A DNA stretch of 64,000 bases from Bombyx mori (Eukaryota; Arthropoda; Insecta; Lepidoptera; Bombycidae): NCBI RefSeq assembly GCF_030269925.1, contig NC_085131.1:5751501-5815500 (forward strand), given 5' to 3'. Below the pieces are notes generated by a model that did no database searches, had not been told where the DNA came from, and saw only the letters and a list, made by a program, of their open reading frames with translations. The position numbers and the translations under genes were made by a program. Positions 63,305 to 64,000 of this stretch are shown here, piece after piece; positions within the stretch are counted from its first letter, which is position 1; each line of letters opens with the position of its first letter.

Positions 63305-64000
63305 ATGAATGGTTCAAGCGGTTTCAGTATTCCGAGTCATGAACTAAACGATTTAAATAATGGCCTAAGGCAAAGTTCGTCCTCTTCGAAGGTAAACAAA
63401 GCACCTCATACCCCACTGACAAACGCTCGAGACAATGCTGAAGATTCAATTGATCTCAAAGGTAAAGTGGAATCACGATTATTATCTATGTGGAACAATG
63501 TAAAATTTGGATGGACAGTAAAATTAAAAACAAACTTTTCTAAAGAATCTCCGGTTTGGTTGTTGGGCCGATGTTATCACCGAAAATTAAGCCCAACTGG
63601 CTCACTGGAATCTTCCACAGAAGTGGGCATGGAAGCAACTGCACATCAACCAATGGAACAAATATATGGAGAGGGTATAGAAGGATTTAAATCAGATTTT
63701 GTAAGTAAAATATGGATGACTTACAGAAGGGAATTCCCTACTATGACAGGTTCAACTTTTACAACTGATTGTGGTTGGGGTTGTATGCTTCGAAGTGGAC
63801 AAATGATGTTGGCTCAGGCTTTAGTTTGCCATTTCCTAGGCCGTTCATGGAGATGGTTACCTGAGAAACCCATTCAAAATGCTAGAGAATTTCAAGAAGA
63901 TTGTTTACATAGAAAAATTATAAAGTGGTTTGGAGATAAGTCTTCAGTTAATAGTCCTCTGTCAATACATCAGATGGTGAGTTTGGGAGAAGCTTTAGGC
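63305..64000 (+). CDS. Atg4: Atg4 autophagy cysteine protease (ATG4C/D-like), 5' part
   Basis: The ATG at 63305 follows an in-frame stop (63284-63286) and opens 232 codons that run off the window. After a ~50-residue polar N-terminus come LLSMWNNVKFGWTVKLKTNF, an insert with GSLESSTEVGMEA, then KIWMTYRREFPTMTGSTFTT and DCGWGCMLRSGQMMLAQALV. Cys160 in GWGC is the catalytic residue of the family; the His and Asp (DPH-type motif) lie beyond the edge. Atg4 cleaves the C-terminus of Atg8/LC3 to expose Gly and later removes it from lipid. The long N-terminus and the MWNN and FSK blocks resemble ATG4C/D more than ATG4A/B. There is no intron in the visible part; a GTAAGT at about 63700 is coding. Confidence 0.9.
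   Translation, partial: MNGSSGFSIPSHELNDLNNGLRQSSSSSKVNKAPHTPLTNARDNAEDSIDLKGKVESRLLSMWNNVKFGWTVKLKTNFSKESPVWLLGRCYHRKLSPTGSLESSTEVGMEATAHQPMEQIYGEGIEGFKSDFVSKIWMTYRREFPTMTGSTFTTDCGWGCMLRSGQMMLAQALVCHFLGRSWRWLPEKPIQNAREFQEDCLHRKIIKWFGDKSSVNSPLSIHQMVSLGEALG

Overview
This is a eukaryotic, intron-containing, transposon-dense stretch of an insect genome. I infer a moth, most likely the silkworm Bombyx mori or a close relative. The reasons are multi-copy tRNA-headed SINEs of Bombyx (Bm1-like) type, DD37D mori/maT-type mariners, Jockey- and R1-clade LINE tails and an intact BEL/Pao element, all interleaved with insect-type split genes. The species name is inference; there is no bacterial, CRISPR or operon content.

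Host genes. (1) Left edge (1291-1407): the last exon of an adenylate-forming enzyme of the luciferase/4-coumarate-CoA ligase type. (2) 6811-20193, + strand: a complete 9-exon paralogue of it (537 aa) whose sixth intron is about 9.3 kb because of nested transposons. (3) 29373-38609, + strand: two InaF-motif (TRP-channel-associated) single-pass membrane protein first exons, with one glycosylation-rich last exon that fits the reading phase of both. (4) 50594-58870, - strand: an 8-exon Utp25/digestive-organ-expansion-factor homologue (748 aa; small-subunit rRNA processing). (5) 63305 to the right edge, + strand: the 5' part of an Atg4 autophagy cysteine protease (ATG4C/D-like). Smaller uncertain items are an HTH-like 81-aa ORF (60370-60615, -) and a possible terminal exon (61355-61494, +).

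Mobile DNA. Two nearly identical full-length Jockey-clade LINEs lie in opposite orientation (10862-16064 -, 40573-45734 +), each with its own target-site duplication; the first has both ORFs open, the second has one frameshift in ORF2. A BEL/Pao LTR retrotransposon (22635-28939) has LTRs that look identical, a TATGA duplication and one 1752-codon gag-pol ORF. A DD37D mariner (17135-18434) is full length but has lost a catalytic Asp. A DD34D mariner (48078-49367) retains all three. Broken mariner, RTE-like, CR1-like, R1-like and Jockey-like pieces and about ten SINE copies fill most remaining introns and intergenic DNA.

No wholly new system is evident. The best leads are the InaF locus with its possible shared last exon, the inverted pair of young LINEs, the very young BEL/Pao copy, and a SINE sitting next to an unusual splice donor in the acyl-CoA-synthetase-like gene.
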